A DNA stretch of 64,000 bases, taken from NCBI GenBank assembly GCA_033085395.1, contig JANQBS010000059.1, positions 124,001 to 188,000 of the forward strand. Direction: 5' to 3'. The position numbers and the translations under genes were made by a program. Positions 52,920-64,000 of the stretch are shown piece by piece; position 1 is the stretch's first letter, and every line of letters starts with the position of its first letter. A model generated the notes under the pieces. The model was given only the letters and a program-made list of their open reading frames with translations. It was not told where the DNA came from and did no database searches. The DNA comes from Xanthoparmelia taractica. Its lineage: Eukaryota; Ascomycota; Lecanoromycetes; Lecanorales; Parmeliaceae.

Positions 52920-55464
52920 TTATTTCTTATTCTTCTCAGCCAAAGCCTTTTCATGCTTCGCTACCAGCTCCTTCCTATAAGCCCAGTCAGCAAGAAGCCT
53001 CTCAAACACAGCGGCGTAGATAAGAACCGAACTCACTGCAACTGCATAGGTGCAGGACTATAATGACTAAACTCCATCCCGAATTCCCCCTTCCCCTGCG
53101 TCGCGGCCCTCAACTGCGTGCTGAACCCAAACATGCCATTCAAACTGCAATCAGCATACAGCGTGAAGTCCTCAGGTCCGATTTCCGTGTCGCTGATCAA
53201 GGCATTTCGCTTATTCAGCAAGCCCACGATATTTCCCTGAAACTCATTCGGCGCTGTGATGGTTGTCTTCATTAGCGGTTCAAGTATTTGCGGTCGGCCT
53301 TGGCCAAAGGCTTTACGAAACGCTTGCTGTGTCGCATTCTTGAAGGCCATTTCACTGGAATCGGTCGAGTGTATTGCGCCGTCATTGATAATCATACGGG
53401 TTCCTAGCACTTTGTGTCCGACCAGTGGGCCTTTTTGGCAGGAAAGCTGGAAGCCCTTGTCACAAGCGAAGATGAATTTCTCGGATATACTACCGCCGGT
53501 GACGTGATTTTCGAATTTGTTCTCTTCTAGAGCGCCGCTGGGTTCCAGGTAACCGACTACTCTGGCAAAGTCGCCAGCACCACCAGTCTGTTTCTTGAGC
53601 GTGTGGTCGAAGTCTACTCTTTGTGTGAGTGTCTCTCGCCATGCTACTTGAGGTTGTCCTGTTTCACAAGCGACTCTGTATTCGCGACGCATTCGTTCCA
53701 CGTAGATGTCTAGATGCAACTCTCCCATGCCGGAGATGATGGTTTCTGAGCTTTCAACATCGACGTGGACGCGGAAGGTGGGGTCTTCACGCTGGAAGCG
53801 GGCCATTGCTTTCGAGAAGTTGGGAAGGTCTTTGTTATCCTTCGGCTTGATTGATAGTGAGATGACGGGTTCGGGCACGAACATTGAGGTCATGGAGTAC
53901 CCAAGTTGACCGTCGGTAAAAGTGTCCCCAGACGCGCATTCGATTCCGAAGACAGCACAAATCTCCCCAGCGCCAACCTCTTGCACTTCTTCCATCTCGT
54001 TGGAGTGCATGCGTACGATTCTAGGCACTTTCACCTTTTTGTTGGTACGAGCGTTAAATACGTTGAGGCCCTTGCGGAGTGAGCCTTGGTAAACGCGAAC
54101 GTAGGTCAATTGGCCAAAATTGCTCTCTTCGAGCTTGAAAGCTAGACCAACGAAAGGCAGAGAATTGTAGGAGATCAGCTTGACCGGCGCCTCTTGCCGC
54201 CGTTGGTCCAAGGCTAGATTCTGAACTTCGGATGGGTTGGGTAGGTAGTCGCAGACACCATCAAGCATTGGCTGCACAGACTTATCAGCCAACGCTGAGC
54301 CCATGAAAACTGGCGTGAATTTCAATGATATGGTAGCACGCCTAATAGCAGCTTTGATCTGCTCAATTGACGGTGTCCGCTCGTCCAGGAAGATCTCTGC
54401 AATCTCATCGTCAACATCGGCCAGAGTCTCTATGAGCTTCGCCCTTTTCTCATCTGCAAGTGGCCGAACGTCCGAGGGAATCTCATCCGACTCTCGTACA
54501 GTCTCCCCTTTGAGTCCTTCGCTGTAGATGGTTTTCATCTTGATAAGGTCGACTACACCTTTGAACTCGTCTTCGACCCCAATAGGCACCTGCACAGCTG
54601 CTGCGGGTAGCCTGAGCTTGTGAGTTATTTGATCGACTGCCTTGAATGGATTGGCGCCCGCTCGGTCCATCTTATTAACAAACGAAATCCTAGGCACGTT
54701 GTACCTCTTCATCTGCCTGTCCACCGTGATTGTCTGCGACTGCACACCAGAGACGGCACAAAGTATCATGCATGCGCCATCCAATACTCTCAGAGCTCGC
54801 TCCACCTCTATCGTAAAGTCAATGTGGCCAGGTGTGTCGATCAAGTTGATATGGTATTTCTCATGCTTGCCATTCTCACGCTTGATCCAATCGCAGTAGG
54901 TAGCGGCGGACTGAATGGTAATGCCTTTTTCTCGCTCCAGATCCATTGAGTCCATCTTTGCTCCTACCGCATCTTTACCTCTGACCTCGTGTATAGATTT
55001 GATTCGGCCTGTGTAGTATAGGACGCGCTCTGTGACCGTCGTTTTTCCGCTATCGATGTGGGCCTGGTTTTATGCGTTAATCACGCTGGCATTTCCTCCA
55101 AACGCAACGTACTCACAGCTATTCCAATGTTGCGAACACGGGATAATCGTTGAGCTTCTTGAGGTGCAAGATTCTCGATAATGGTCTCTTGTGCAAGATT
55201 TTCTGGCTCCGCTGCTTGCTCCAGCCTGACTCGATTAGTTCTGGTTTCTCAAGCAGACAAAAATACGTACACAGCTGCTGCTACGCTTGCCTGGCGCCGC
55301 TGCTGCCATCGTCGATCTAAAGGTAATTGATGTGACTGTAGGGGGCGAAGGGATGTAGAAGCGCATCTGGTCGCATTCGAGCAGCCTGGTCTTGAAGAAC
55401 ATATCTGGACTCGTATATGATTCGAGAAATGCCTGGGCACCCTCAATGCACCCGACGATCTCAT
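52920..55464 (-). CDS. MEF1: mitochondrial elongation factor G1 (Mef1)
   Basis: Four exons: 55464-55271, 55225-55117, 55063-53037 and 52974-52920. Introns are 45, 53 and 62 nt; the sum of 2385 nt gives 794 residues. The chosen ATG begins MRSSGALRVPRHFSNHIRV, a basic, acid-poor mitochondrial presequence; open frame upstream has no ATG. GTPase motifs are AHIDSGKTT, the switch region TIQSAATYCDW, DTPGHIDF, NKMD and GSAL. The remaining EF-G domains follow, with GELHLDIYVERMRREY and the domain-IV/V stretch ending FSHYSPAP. A final 55-nt exon adds KELVAKHEKALAEKNKK. Ignoring that exon would cut the protein at LQ. It drives tRNA-mRNA translocation on mitochondrial ribosomes. The presence of the full translocation domain IV and the similarity of motifs favour mEF-G1 over the recycling factor mEF-G2. 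Confidence 0.95.
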
Positions 55465-55732
55465 CTCTAGAGAAAGCTGCTTTGAAGAGACTGTCGAGAC
55501 TGTAGCAAGCAGAGGCGAGGATCCCAGAGCCGCCAAGCCTTTTTTTCCAGCCCTATCAGATCTCCATCAGCCCTACAAATGGCGTTCGATTGGCTCTGGG
55601 GCAATACATAAATCCATCAACCATGATGCTTCGCTCTTGGCTGTAAACGAACTCATTGGGAGTATGCTGCGGAATGGGGCCCAATTCTACGGATTTTGAT
55701 CTCATAAAGTCGTACTCCTGAAAAGTAATAAC
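55465..55732. promoter_or_regulatory. divergent promoter of MEF1 and GPI14
   Basis: Only 268 bp separate the two opposed start codons, so the two genes must share or overlap regulatory sequence. No specific site can be named. Confidence 0.5.
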
Positions 55733-57654
55733 ATGTCGACATCTTTCTTTACATCTCCAGTCGTCTTCTCATCAGCAATTGTTCTGCGAATTATTCTATT
55801 AGTCTATGGCCTGATTCAAGATAAATACTCCCCACTTCCATACACCGACATCGACTACTTTGTCTTTACAGACGCGGCTCGCTACGTCTCCCACGGCCTC
55901 TCGCCGTACGAGCGAGAAACGTACCGCTACACGCCATTGCTAGCCTGGATTCTCCTACCCACCGCATGGCCTGGTGCATTATGGTTCTCTTTTGGCAAAA
56001 TTCTCTTCGCGCTTGCAGACATCATCGCAGGATGGCTCATTGTGCTCGTTCTTCGCTCGCCGGCAGGGGGAGGCATGAGGACTGATCGAGCATTGAAGTT
56101 CGCTAGTATCTGGCTGCTAAATCCCATGGTTGCGACGATCAGCACGAGGGGAAGTTCGGAGGGGCTGTTGGGAGTCATGGTGGTTGCTTTGTTGTGGGCT
56201 GTGCTGAGTAGACGTATTATGCTGGCTGGTGTCTTGCTTGGTCTGGCGGTCCATTTCAAGATCTATCCCTTCATCTACGGAGTTTCCATCCTTTGGCATC
56301 TGGAGCCTCAAGCAACATCAGTCTCAGAAAAAATTCCCGGTGGCTCTGAAAAGAAGCCCTCGGTGTTGCAATCTCTACTCGCTTTCCTCACGCCAACTCG
56401 CATGATTCTCTTGGCATCTTCGCTTGCCACCTTCATGGCCCTCAATATCTTCATGTATGCCATCTATTCGACGCCCTTCTTAACCCACACCTATCTGCAC
56501 CATCTCACCCGCATCGATCATCGCCACAACTTCTCACCATACAACACGCTCTTGCACCTCTCTTCAGCGATGCCATCCGCGACTGGCGCTGTCAAATTCG
56601 AGTCTCTGGCTTTCATTCCACAACTTGCTCTTAGTGCAGTCTTGATCCCTCTGATATTGGCCAAGAGGGATCTTGCGGGCACGATGCTGGCGCAGACGTT
56701 TGCTTTTGTGACATTCAACAAGGTGTGCACGAGCCAGGTACGTAATTACAAAATCTTCTATACTTGAATGTTATTGCGCTCGTGGATTGTCATTTCTCAA
56801 TTTCTTCAAAATGCATGATTTTTCACCAATATATTTCAAAATAAGAACATGCCTTTCACATACGGCCATAGACTGTTGAAAACTCGGCTTCCCGTCCGCT
56901 CAGCCAAAGATAAGCCTCAGATCGGCTAATTAGTAGTTGGGTCGGTGACGACCAGCGAATACTAGCTGCTGTATGTTTCTTATTTTATTTATTTTTTCTT
57001 TTTTACTCCATTTCTTTTCCTTCCCCCTTCTGTTTGCAGCCTTACATGGTCGCCCACTCTATGTTCACTCATTTTCGTGTTGTTATCACGCAACATAAAG
57101 CCGGCTTCCTGCTATCCCCTTGGGACTGACACCCTTTCTCATTCAACAGTATTTCCTCTGGTACACAATCCTCCTCCCCTTCTACCTCCCCTACTCCACC
57201 CTCCTCTCCTCGCCCCGCCTCGGTCTCACCGCTGCGGCTTTGTGGGTCGCGACACAGGTACGTCTGTCTGTTATACCCTCTTTCTTCCCTGCATCTTCCC
57301 AACAACTCCTGACCTACCCTATCCTATCCTACCGTACAATATTACCCATGACTTTTGCATCTTTGAACCGAGGAGGGAAGAAAGAAGGAAGGAAGGAGAA
57401 GGAATGGCGACGTCGCTAACAGACAGTCCTAGGGTCTTTGGCTCCAACAAGCCTACCAGCTCGAGTTTCTCGGCAAAAGTACGTTTGTCCCCGGGCTCTT
57501 TGTGGCGGGGTTGTCCTTTTTCGCGGTCAATTGTTGGATTTTGGGTATCATGGTTAGGGATATAGGGAGTAGGTCCCGTATAGGACAGAAGAAGGTCGGA
57601 GGGGAAATTGTAGAGGGAGATCCGGTAAGAGATAAAAGTAAAAAGTTGGAATAA
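55733..57654 (+). CDS. GPI14: GPI mannosyltransferase 1, catalytic subunit (PIG-M/Gpi14)
   Basis: Three exons: 55733-56737, 57150-57257 and 57433-57654. Introns are 412 and 175 nt, longer than usual here; the sum of 1335 nt gives 444 residues. The luminal loop YTDIDYFVFTDAARYV carries the DxD-type motif at residues 39-41, and GLSPYERETYRYTPLLAW follows, as in all PIG-M proteins. Many hydrophobic segments span residues 10-400. NKVCTSQ|YFLWYTILLPFYLP across intron 1 and ATQ|GLWLQQAYQLEFLGK across intron 2 confirm both junctions. The tail is basic and cytosolic. It adds the first alpha-1,4-mannose to GlcN-PI on the luminal ER side, a step needed for cell-wall and surface GPI proteins. It works with the small Pbn1/PIG-X partner, not seen here. 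Confidence 0.94.
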
Positions 57655-57828
57655 ATGACTATTTCCCTTATTCTTCTGATATCTTAAATTGAGTACCAGA
57701 TAGCTCATAATGCGATGCAACCCATATTCATGTAGCTGTGCTCGCCCCGCAATAAGTGATGCCGCAAGGTGGGTAGCAAATTAGGGCTATCATAGCATGG
57801 ATCCCCAAACGCCTGGGTATATCCCGTG

Positions 57829-59758
57829 TCAAGATGATCCGAAATGCCCCACCTGAGCAATAGCCTTGTAATATTCGACGCCGACACTCCTCTTCAACCC
57901 TGTGGCTCCCCTCCCCAGTACCTCCTCCCCCCCATGTATCAATTTCCCCGGCCATCCGAGAAATCTCACATCCGGCCGCGCTTCCTTCAAAAGTGAAAGG
58001 ATTTCCTCGCTCCATAGTCCCCACGCTCGGTTGACCTCAAGGTGAAACGTGGGATTCAGCTGCGGCGCTGGGCTATCCAGATCGATAAAACGGATACGCA
58101 TGTTTACAACAGATGTATAGGTTTGTAGCAGGCGTACACCTTGTATGACGAGCGCTTCGAAACCTTGTACGAATGAGAAATTGTATATCCCGGTCCCGTC
58201 ATTGTTAGATTTTAGGTCACGACACACGTTATTGACAACGATGTCAATAGACTTGAGACGTGTGCAGCTGGCGCGTGACTGCTCTGCCGCTTTGATTGCA
58301 GAAGAGAAGATGGCACCGCAAACCCTTCCGCTATAGGTGAGGCTCTCAAGCTGGGGCACAACCGCACCAAGGTTGCGGCAAATGTGGTGGTTAGGGTAGA
58401 GCTTCCGCCACTTCTTGAGAGAGGACACGTTCTTGGTGTAAAGGCCTTCTAAGCAGAGATTAAGATTAGTGATTGTTGGGGGAAAGTCGTACGCCAGAGA
58501 GTCACAGACGGCTCTGTAGGCGCCCGTTTTAGGTTTGTGGTAGGTGCAGTGGAACTCGCGAACAGAAGGCATAGCAGTTGCGACGGTGAAGAAGTCGGCG
58601 GAAGAGCGTATCATGTTCCAAGCACCCTTGAGTATGAGGGTTGTGGTGCCTGAGAGGCGTGGGAGCTGAGATTCAATAGTCTGTTGAGATAATTGTGGAG
58701 CCAAAGGTTGGGGTTGATGAAGCACGGGTAAGCTGGATTGGATATTTCCTTGCAGGAACGTTGATGCTGACGGAGTAATGATCTTTGATTCTACTGTACC
58801 AAAGCCCGAAGGTACGGGGACTACCGGTCTCTGTGTCTGAAGCGCGTGGATATCATTGGCTCCGCGGAAGTAGCGAACCTTTGGAGGCCGCTTGCAGTGG
58901 CCTCCTTCGATCGTGAGAGCACAGAGGGAGTGGAAGAGATTCTGTGCACATCCAAAGATTTCATCCAACGTAGCGTTCTTTGATGCCAATTGAAAAGCTG
59001 TTGGAGCTGGGGGGCCGTCTTCCGTTCGATGTGCGTTGATCGCAAGCCCTTGAAAGGAGTGGAGCAGACTATATTGCCCATCTGGGTTTGAATCCACCGT
59101 GAAGCGTTGTTGAGGCTGCCCGACTCTCATCTCCCATATTGGAACTAGAACTTCGAAGTGGCGCACGTAGGCTTGGAGGTGAGGATTCCGCAGAAACCAG
59201 GCTGCACACTCTTGGATCGCTGCCCTTGTGCCTTGTATCTTGACTTTTGGAGCCGTTGGTCAGTTTTCAGCTCAACCGGAGGGATTGAAGCGCCTCACTG
59301 TGTCTGTAAACCCTCTCTTGAATGAGTCTCCTCCATGTAACTGACACCAGAGCTATATCTGCCACATTCTTTCTCCGGGGATGCCGCATTATAGCGTTCC
59401 AATTCCGCAGATTATGTTGAGGACCAGATGGATCGGATAATGTAGAACTCAAGTGACCGACGACATGTCCAGCTATCACTTCCAATATCTCTGGCGGTAA
59501 GTCTTGTACACGAGACTTGGGGGCTTCTGAGCCTTTGCGGGGGGTCAGGGCTGGGATTAGGAAAAGATCATCCAGAGTATCGATGCTTTGATCGTCGGCT
59601 TGAGAGAGGCTCTGAACAGATATGTCATCTTCTGTCTGCTTTCTGAACCTTGGTTTTGAAGCTGGAGGCTTGACGGTCAGAGCGCGTGGGGTAGATCTGC
59701 ACTGGCACCGGTCAATGAGGGGCGTGGTAGGTATGTTGAGTGCGCGTTCGTTAATCAT
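57829..59758 (-). CDS. F-box-like protein
   Basis: Two exons, 59758-59299 and 59243-57829. A 55-nt intron separates them; the sum of 1875 nt gives 624 residues. A Ser/Thr/Pro-rich N-terminus precedes an F-box-like helix set at residues of about 88-155: VQDLPPEILEVIAGHVVG, then NVADIALVSVTWRRLIQERVYRHIKI. The rest is a long region without clear repeats but with LRR-like beta phrases (LESLTYSGRVCG, TNLNLCLEGLY, RLKSIDIVVNNV). That suggests a divergent leucine-rich or solenoid substrate-binding part, as in many fungal F-box proteins. It would serve as an SCF ubiquitin-ligase adaptor. The substrate is unknown. It is convergent with GPI14, whose stop lies 175 bp away. Confidence 0.72.
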
Positions 59759-60562
59759 GACTGCGAAGCGTAGGTATGTAGAGGAAACAAATTGATTTTG
59801 TGGTCTCGTGTGGTCTCAGAGACTGACTCCCAGGCCTATTGAGGGGTTCGATGGGCAGTAGGCATTGGCTTGTTGTCGGCTAGCAATAGAATGGGGAGGA
59901 TGGTAAATTTGAGGTTGACATGAAAGTGATGGACACTACTCTCCAGCGCTGGCAATGTCTGAGTGAATTGAGAAGATTGGGCGGAAAATATCTGAAAAGA
60001 GGTAGTTATGACATGCATGAGGCCATGTAGTCAAATTCCTTGAATCTCATGCATTAGCCCCCGGTGCTATTCTACCTGTAGTTCTAGACGCCACGGGACA
60101 ACGGCCAGATCCGTGTGGCTTCATTTCTCTACTTATCTTTCTTACTCACGAGGTCAGTACTATCTACAACTTACACAACTTACACAACTTACAGAAGTCG
60201 AAAGGTGCCAGCTGACATGATGTAGCTGCTAGAACCAACGCATTGATACATCTTCCACTCTCCTAGAGGTACGACAATGATGCTGAAAAAAGGCACTTAA
60301 TGAGTATCAATACGCACGAAAGCGGGTGAACGTGTGGGGATTTGATTGGCTAGGTATATGGTGCGAAATGCTTGCTTCTAATTGCACAAGGATCCAATAT
60401 TGAAAATGCAAGCTAGCCAGCGAGTAAACGCAGTTTCCGTGAACCCAAGACCGCTAGGAAACGATCATCCTGACCAAGACTTTTCATAAGTCAGTCTGCT
60501 TCATGCAGGACAAGGAACCGTCCTTCCCGCATAAAATTGACTCAAACTCTGCCGTCTTTTTT
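59759..60562. other. intergenic, short direct repeats
   Basis: An 804-bp spacer with no gene seen. Three tandem ACAACTTAC units occur at about 60167-60194. Confidence 0.55.
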
Positions 60563-61287
60563 TTATAGCATCCATCCAATCCCACCAACCCATTTCTTTC
60601 GTGTCGATGTCCTACATTGCAGACACTCTCTGCCATCCCCAACTTCCACAACGGCGCAAGTCCCACATACCTTTCTACCGCAAGAGCGACACGCATAGTT
60701 GGCTCCGTCCATCTCCCCGCCATCCATTCCACCCATGCAAGTGTCAGAGTCCTGAGTCGATAGAGGAGTTTCGCAATCTTCGCATGTAACTACAGGAGAA
60801 GGCTCGGCAAGCATCGGCTCAGAAACGGTAGGGGTTGAACAAGGTATAGGCCAAAAGCTGTGAAGAGAAGATTGTCGCTGTGGTGTCAATGAGGGGTTGT
60901 GGATGTTTTGAGATGGTGGGGAATGTCCAGTGGAGGGAGGAGATCGTGCAGCGGAGAATAGCCTTTGATATGTTGTTGCTGACAGAAAACCAAGTTAGCG
61001 AAAGAGGATGCCAAGGGAGCAGGAGGGTCTCAAATGCAAGACAAGAGATGTGTACCATGGATTTTAGATTCGTCCGGTCTACTGTCGCGAAACCTTTTCC
61101 TTGTGCGTGAATTGATGTGAGAAGAAAGGATTTCAGGATGGTAGACGGGTTGCTCGGCGAAAGGAGCATCATCGAGCATATAGAGGTCCGGGCAAGGGCT
61201 CGAAGAAGGGTCGCGTGAGGGAAAAGTGGCAGTGCTCGATGAGGACGGAGAGATCTCGGAATCGGAGCGTTTGCGCTTAAGAGCCAT
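60563..61287 (-). CDS. conserved fungal protein with C-terminal Cys zinc-ribbon-like region
   Basis: Two exons, 61287-61056 and 60978-60563. A 77-nt intron separates them; the sum of 648 nt gives 215 residues. It starts MALKRKRSDSEISPSS, a basic Ser-rich stretch. Then comes the block HINSRTRKRFRDSRPDESKIH|ATTYQRLFSAARSP, which spans the splice and is the most conserved part of this family in ascomycetes as I recall it. LHSFWPIP precedes two Cys pairs, CEDCETPL and CRSCGRKVCGTCAVV...CLQC, that could bind two zinc ions. KRKR and RTRKRFR are nuclear-type signals. Function is not known to me. A nuclear role is inferred from composition. Confidence 0.8.
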
Positions 61288-61830
61288 GATGTGTTTACGA
61301 AGGACGACAGGATGGTAGCTTTTGCAGCGATATTGAGAGCTCTTGTATATTAGACATTGAAAGTTGATGACGGGCACACTTTGGATATCGGAGACCGCGA
61401 ATTGCATGCCAAGCCAACACACGCGCCAATGACCAATGATTGGCCTTCGATTCAATGGGCAATCCTTGGCGAGCTTCAGTACAGAAAATTACCAATTACC
61501 CATATTACACAAATCTTGGCAGCGAAACAGCTGGCTTTCCGCTGGAGATGAGGCCCGTAACATTTGTTTTGTAAGTAATCTTCACTTCGGTTCAATTACC
61601 TCTTTGGCATGCTATTCTATGCGTGATAACCCAAGGTACTTTATCCATCCTTTAGTATGCAGAACGCCGCCGGTATGTGCCATTGACTATTCAACTTCCA
61701 AATATTTCGACGTAGATATCAGTGGTGGAAGGCAAGGTAAATATCATCAGTAGGCATAGGCGCTACCGATTGCTCGTCCGGTAATTCTGTCACTCGATCA
61801 TCTGCGTAACGAGCGATCTCAAAATCGACG
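61288..61830. promoter_or_regulatory. divergent upstream region, small Cys protein and MEMO1-like gene
   Basis: 543 bp between opposed start codons. It contains several short frames only. A CCAATGATTGG palindrome occurs at about 61432-61442, which includes a CCAAT box readable in both directions. Confidence 0.5.
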
Positions 61831-62927
61831 ATGGGGTCACTGTTCATACGGGAAGCCAGCCACGCTGGGTCATGGTATACTGATCATGGCCTCACCCTAA
61901 CGAGCCAACTGCAAAGCTGGCTAGATGACGCTCAACGGGACATGGCTGAGCTAGGAGAAGTTCCACGACCAGGAGCCAGAATAATCATTGCTCCGTAAGT
62001 CAGAATTCGCTCAAGATCGCTTTAAACATACCTGACCGTCCTCAGACACGCTGGATATGCATACTCGGGCCCCGCAGCAGCGTGGGCTTACAGGATGCTT
62101 GATGTGTCAAAAGCGTACTACATGCCAGCTACCCCGCGATGCATGTCCGTCTACTGATGTATTTCAGTAAGCGTATATTCCTCCTGGGACCCTCTCATCA
62201 CCTCTATCTCCCCGGTTGTGCTCTATCGAAACACACCCACTATGCCACCCCCAATGGCAACCTTCCACTGGATCAGACCACGATCGAGACGTTACGCCGA
62301 ACGGAACGATTCAAGAATCTGTCCAGCTCGTCCGACTCTTCGGAACATAGTCTTGAAATGCACTTACCTTACATCTATCACCTTTTGAGCAAGTCCTTCA
62401 AGGAAGACGAATTCCCACCTCTGGTTCCCATCTTGGTTGGCAGTACGAACCCTACAGCAGAAAAAGAATTCGGTGCACTACTAGCACCTTATGTCGCAGA
62501 TCCGGCCAATGTTTTCATCGTTAGCAGTGACTTCTGTCATTGGGGCTCCCGCTTCAGCTACACATATTATCTAGCTGCCAGCACCACCGATCCCTCGGAA
62601 GGCGTGTCTCTTAAGTCAAAAGACCGACCAAAAGATCCGCCTATCCATGAAAGTATTGCGAGACTTGACAAATTGGCTATGACGGCGATCGAAAAGGGTC
62701 AGCATGCCGATTTTCTTGCCACTTTGCGGGATACGGGAAACACCGTTTGTGGGAGGCATCCAATTGGCGTGATTTTGGCAGCGATCGAGATTGTGAAAGG
62801 TCAAGAAACGTCCGCAGGCGATCCAGATCTTGGCAGGTTTCATTTCGTCAGATATGAGCGGAGTGGCGATGTTGTCGAGGGGAAAGACAGCAGCGTCAGC
62901 TATGCCAGTGCTTTTGCAATGCTATGA
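61831..62927 (+). CDS. MEMO1-family protein
   Basis: Three exons: 61831-61994, 62046-62114 and 62168-62927. Introns are 51 and 53 nt; the sum of 993 nt gives 330 residues. The start is MGSLFIREASHAGSWYTDHG, with the family's SHAGSWY block. APHAGYAYSGPAAAWAY spans intron 1 and LLGPSHHLYLPGCALS follows intron 2. EHSLEMHLPYIYHLL, SSDFCHWGSRFSYTYY and CGRHPIGVIL follow. The His and Cys residues in these blocks (HAGY, SHH, DFCHWG, CGRHP) form the vestigial metal or copper site known in human MEMO1, which is related to non-heme iron dioxygenases. MEMO proteins link to copper homeostasis, redox and motility signalling. In fungi the role is not settled. The length is typical of the family. Confidence 0.93.
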
Positions 62928-63683
62928 GACGCTAGCTGGGAATCGCTTTCCCTTAGATTCAAGGACTGCAAGATGTCGTTCTCTGTTTGCGCGCATGATG
63001 CATCGCAAGTTGCAACTTGCAAGGGCTTGCTTTGCGCATGTCGCGTCAAATTTTAGCCTTCGGAGGGCATATATTGATTGGCTGTGGTTGCGCTTACAAG
63101 ATCAGGGCCTAAAAATATATATTTAGCTCCATAGCCTCAGTGGTTTGAGTGGCTACATAACGCACCGAGGAGTCCACTTCTTAAGTCCAGATATTTTCCT
63201 CGAGGTGTATCTAATCTGGCTGCAACACCAATCTTACATCATTCGGACCTTTTCTTACGCAATCATTGCAAACTCAGTGGGCTTTCTCGCGGTTATCCGT
63301 GTAGTTGTCTGGTGCAATGCCGGTCTGACTTTCTTGGAGGTTTCGTTGCATCGTAAGAGTCGACATACTTTCTCTCAAGCCCACAGAATGCATTTATCTC
63401 AGACAGCCGGGTGCACTCAAATTGAAGATTTTTCCTCAAGCTGATTTCTCCCCGGTATATTGTGCCTTGGACAGCCTCCTAAGCTTTAGGCGCTCGCGCA
63501 TAGGCTTGAAACACATGGCTCGCTATGGCTATAAGGCACTAGCCCTTCCATCTACTTTGTATTTATTTCTTTCTCCCTCACGCCCTCCTTCTCTTTGCAC
63601 GTGCATCCATTCACAACCTTTTTTCTCTCCTAGCTTTCTGTACCTGCATTAGCCTGCAGTGCTCTGCTTTTTCATCTACAACA
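62928..63683. other. intergenic, no gene seen
   Basis: A 756-bp spacer with short frames only. The last 120 bp before 63684 are pyrimidine-rich (TTTCTTTCTCCCTC), typical of strong fungal core promoters. Confidence 0.5.
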
Positions 63684-64000
63684 ATGTCTCCAACAATCTC
63701 TTTCCTCCTCTGCCTCACAGCCCTCATCCCGCAAGCCTTCTCTGCCAGCATACCAGCAAAGCCTGCTCTCAACCTGATAACCCTACCCCCAGGCTCCAAC
63801 CCTCTGCCACCTCTTCCCCCGCCATCAGAACGCTCGTACAAAATCCCCGGCACAACCCTCTGTACGTATATTCCTCAAACGCTCCTCCTCCCCCCACTGA
63901 ACCCCAGATCCTCAACCATGACATCCCCAAGCCCCGTGCATCAACGCCCCCTCAATCCACCTTGAAAGAGAAGAGGGAAAGAATACTCACCCGCTAACAC
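63684..64000 (+). CDS. secreted protein, first exon only, cut by window end
   Basis: ATG 63684 opens a clear signal peptide, MSPTISFLLCLTALIPQAFS, with probable cleavage after AFSA. A Pro-rich mature start follows (LPPGSNPLPPLPPPSERS, YKIPGTT). A GTACGT donor at 63862 ends exon 1 after 178 nt. The next exon's acceptor is not certain within the remaining sequence, and the gene must continue beyond the window. The family cannot be told from the 60 residues visible. Confidence 0.6.

Noticed and set aside
1..64000. CRISPR array, bacterial operon or prophage
   Set aside because: The intron-containing genes and fungal families show a eukaryotic genome, and no regularly spaced direct repeats with unique spacers occur.

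Overview
This is a window of nuclear DNA from a filamentous ascomycete (Pezizomycotina). The genes carry short 45-70 nt introns with GTRNGT donors, CTRAY branch points and YAG acceptors. The families present are typically fungal: HET, NACHT/STAND, ankyrin, Clr5 and the eisosome protein Pil1. I cannot place it to class with confidence. Most multi-exon models were rebuilt by hand. For nearly all of them the exon lengths sum to a multiple of three and the joined protein runs through a conserved family motif.

The left part (about 1-26 kb) is accessory. It is gene-poor, rich in repeats, and holds genes of the fungal non-self-recognition type. These are an ankyrin-repeat protein with a STAND-type N-terminus (3793-6276, minus), a HET-domain protein (7594-9525), and a multipass membrane protein (10729-12006, minus) head-to-head with a TIR/SEFIR-like NACHT receptor (12711-17438). 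The receptor gene is split by a roughly 215-bp inverted-repeat element. Then comes about 5.6 kb with no convincing gene, containing two blocks of a 12-13 bp minisatellite. It is followed by a Clr5-TPR protein (23098-24801, minus) and a predicted 43-residue membrane peptide (25665-25842).

The middle and right (about 28-64 kb) are denser and mostly housekeeping. In order they are: an ABCC transporter (27921-33169, minus), a stand-alone LigD-type 3'-phosphoesterase protein (34778-36204, minus), Pil1/Lsp1 (36658-38232, minus), and CAF-1 subunit B/Cac2 (39024-41510, minus). Next is the XPG/Rad2 nuclease (42100-46014), then a paired-finger zinc protein with an apparent 1-nt frameshift (46994-48335, minus). 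That gene lies head-to-head with a Cys-rich unknown protein (48413-49519). A second HET protein (50512-52720) precedes mitochondrial EF-G1/Mef1 (52920-55464, minus), which is divergent from GPI mannosyltransferase I/Gpi14 (55733-57654). The window ends with an F-box-like protein (57829-59758, minus), a zinc-ribbon-like fungal protein (60563-61287, minus), a MEMO1-family protein (61831-62927), and the first exon of a secreted protein cut by the window end (63684 onward).

Functionally, the right part links chromatin assembly and nucleotide excision repair (CAC2/RAD2, sharing one 589-bp promoter region), plasma-membrane organisation (Pil1), mitochondrial translation (Mef1) and GPI-anchor synthesis (Gpi14). 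The left part resembles a fast-evolving fungal immunity or heterokaryon-incompatibility neighbourhood, with mobile-element insertion, internal duplication and gene decay.
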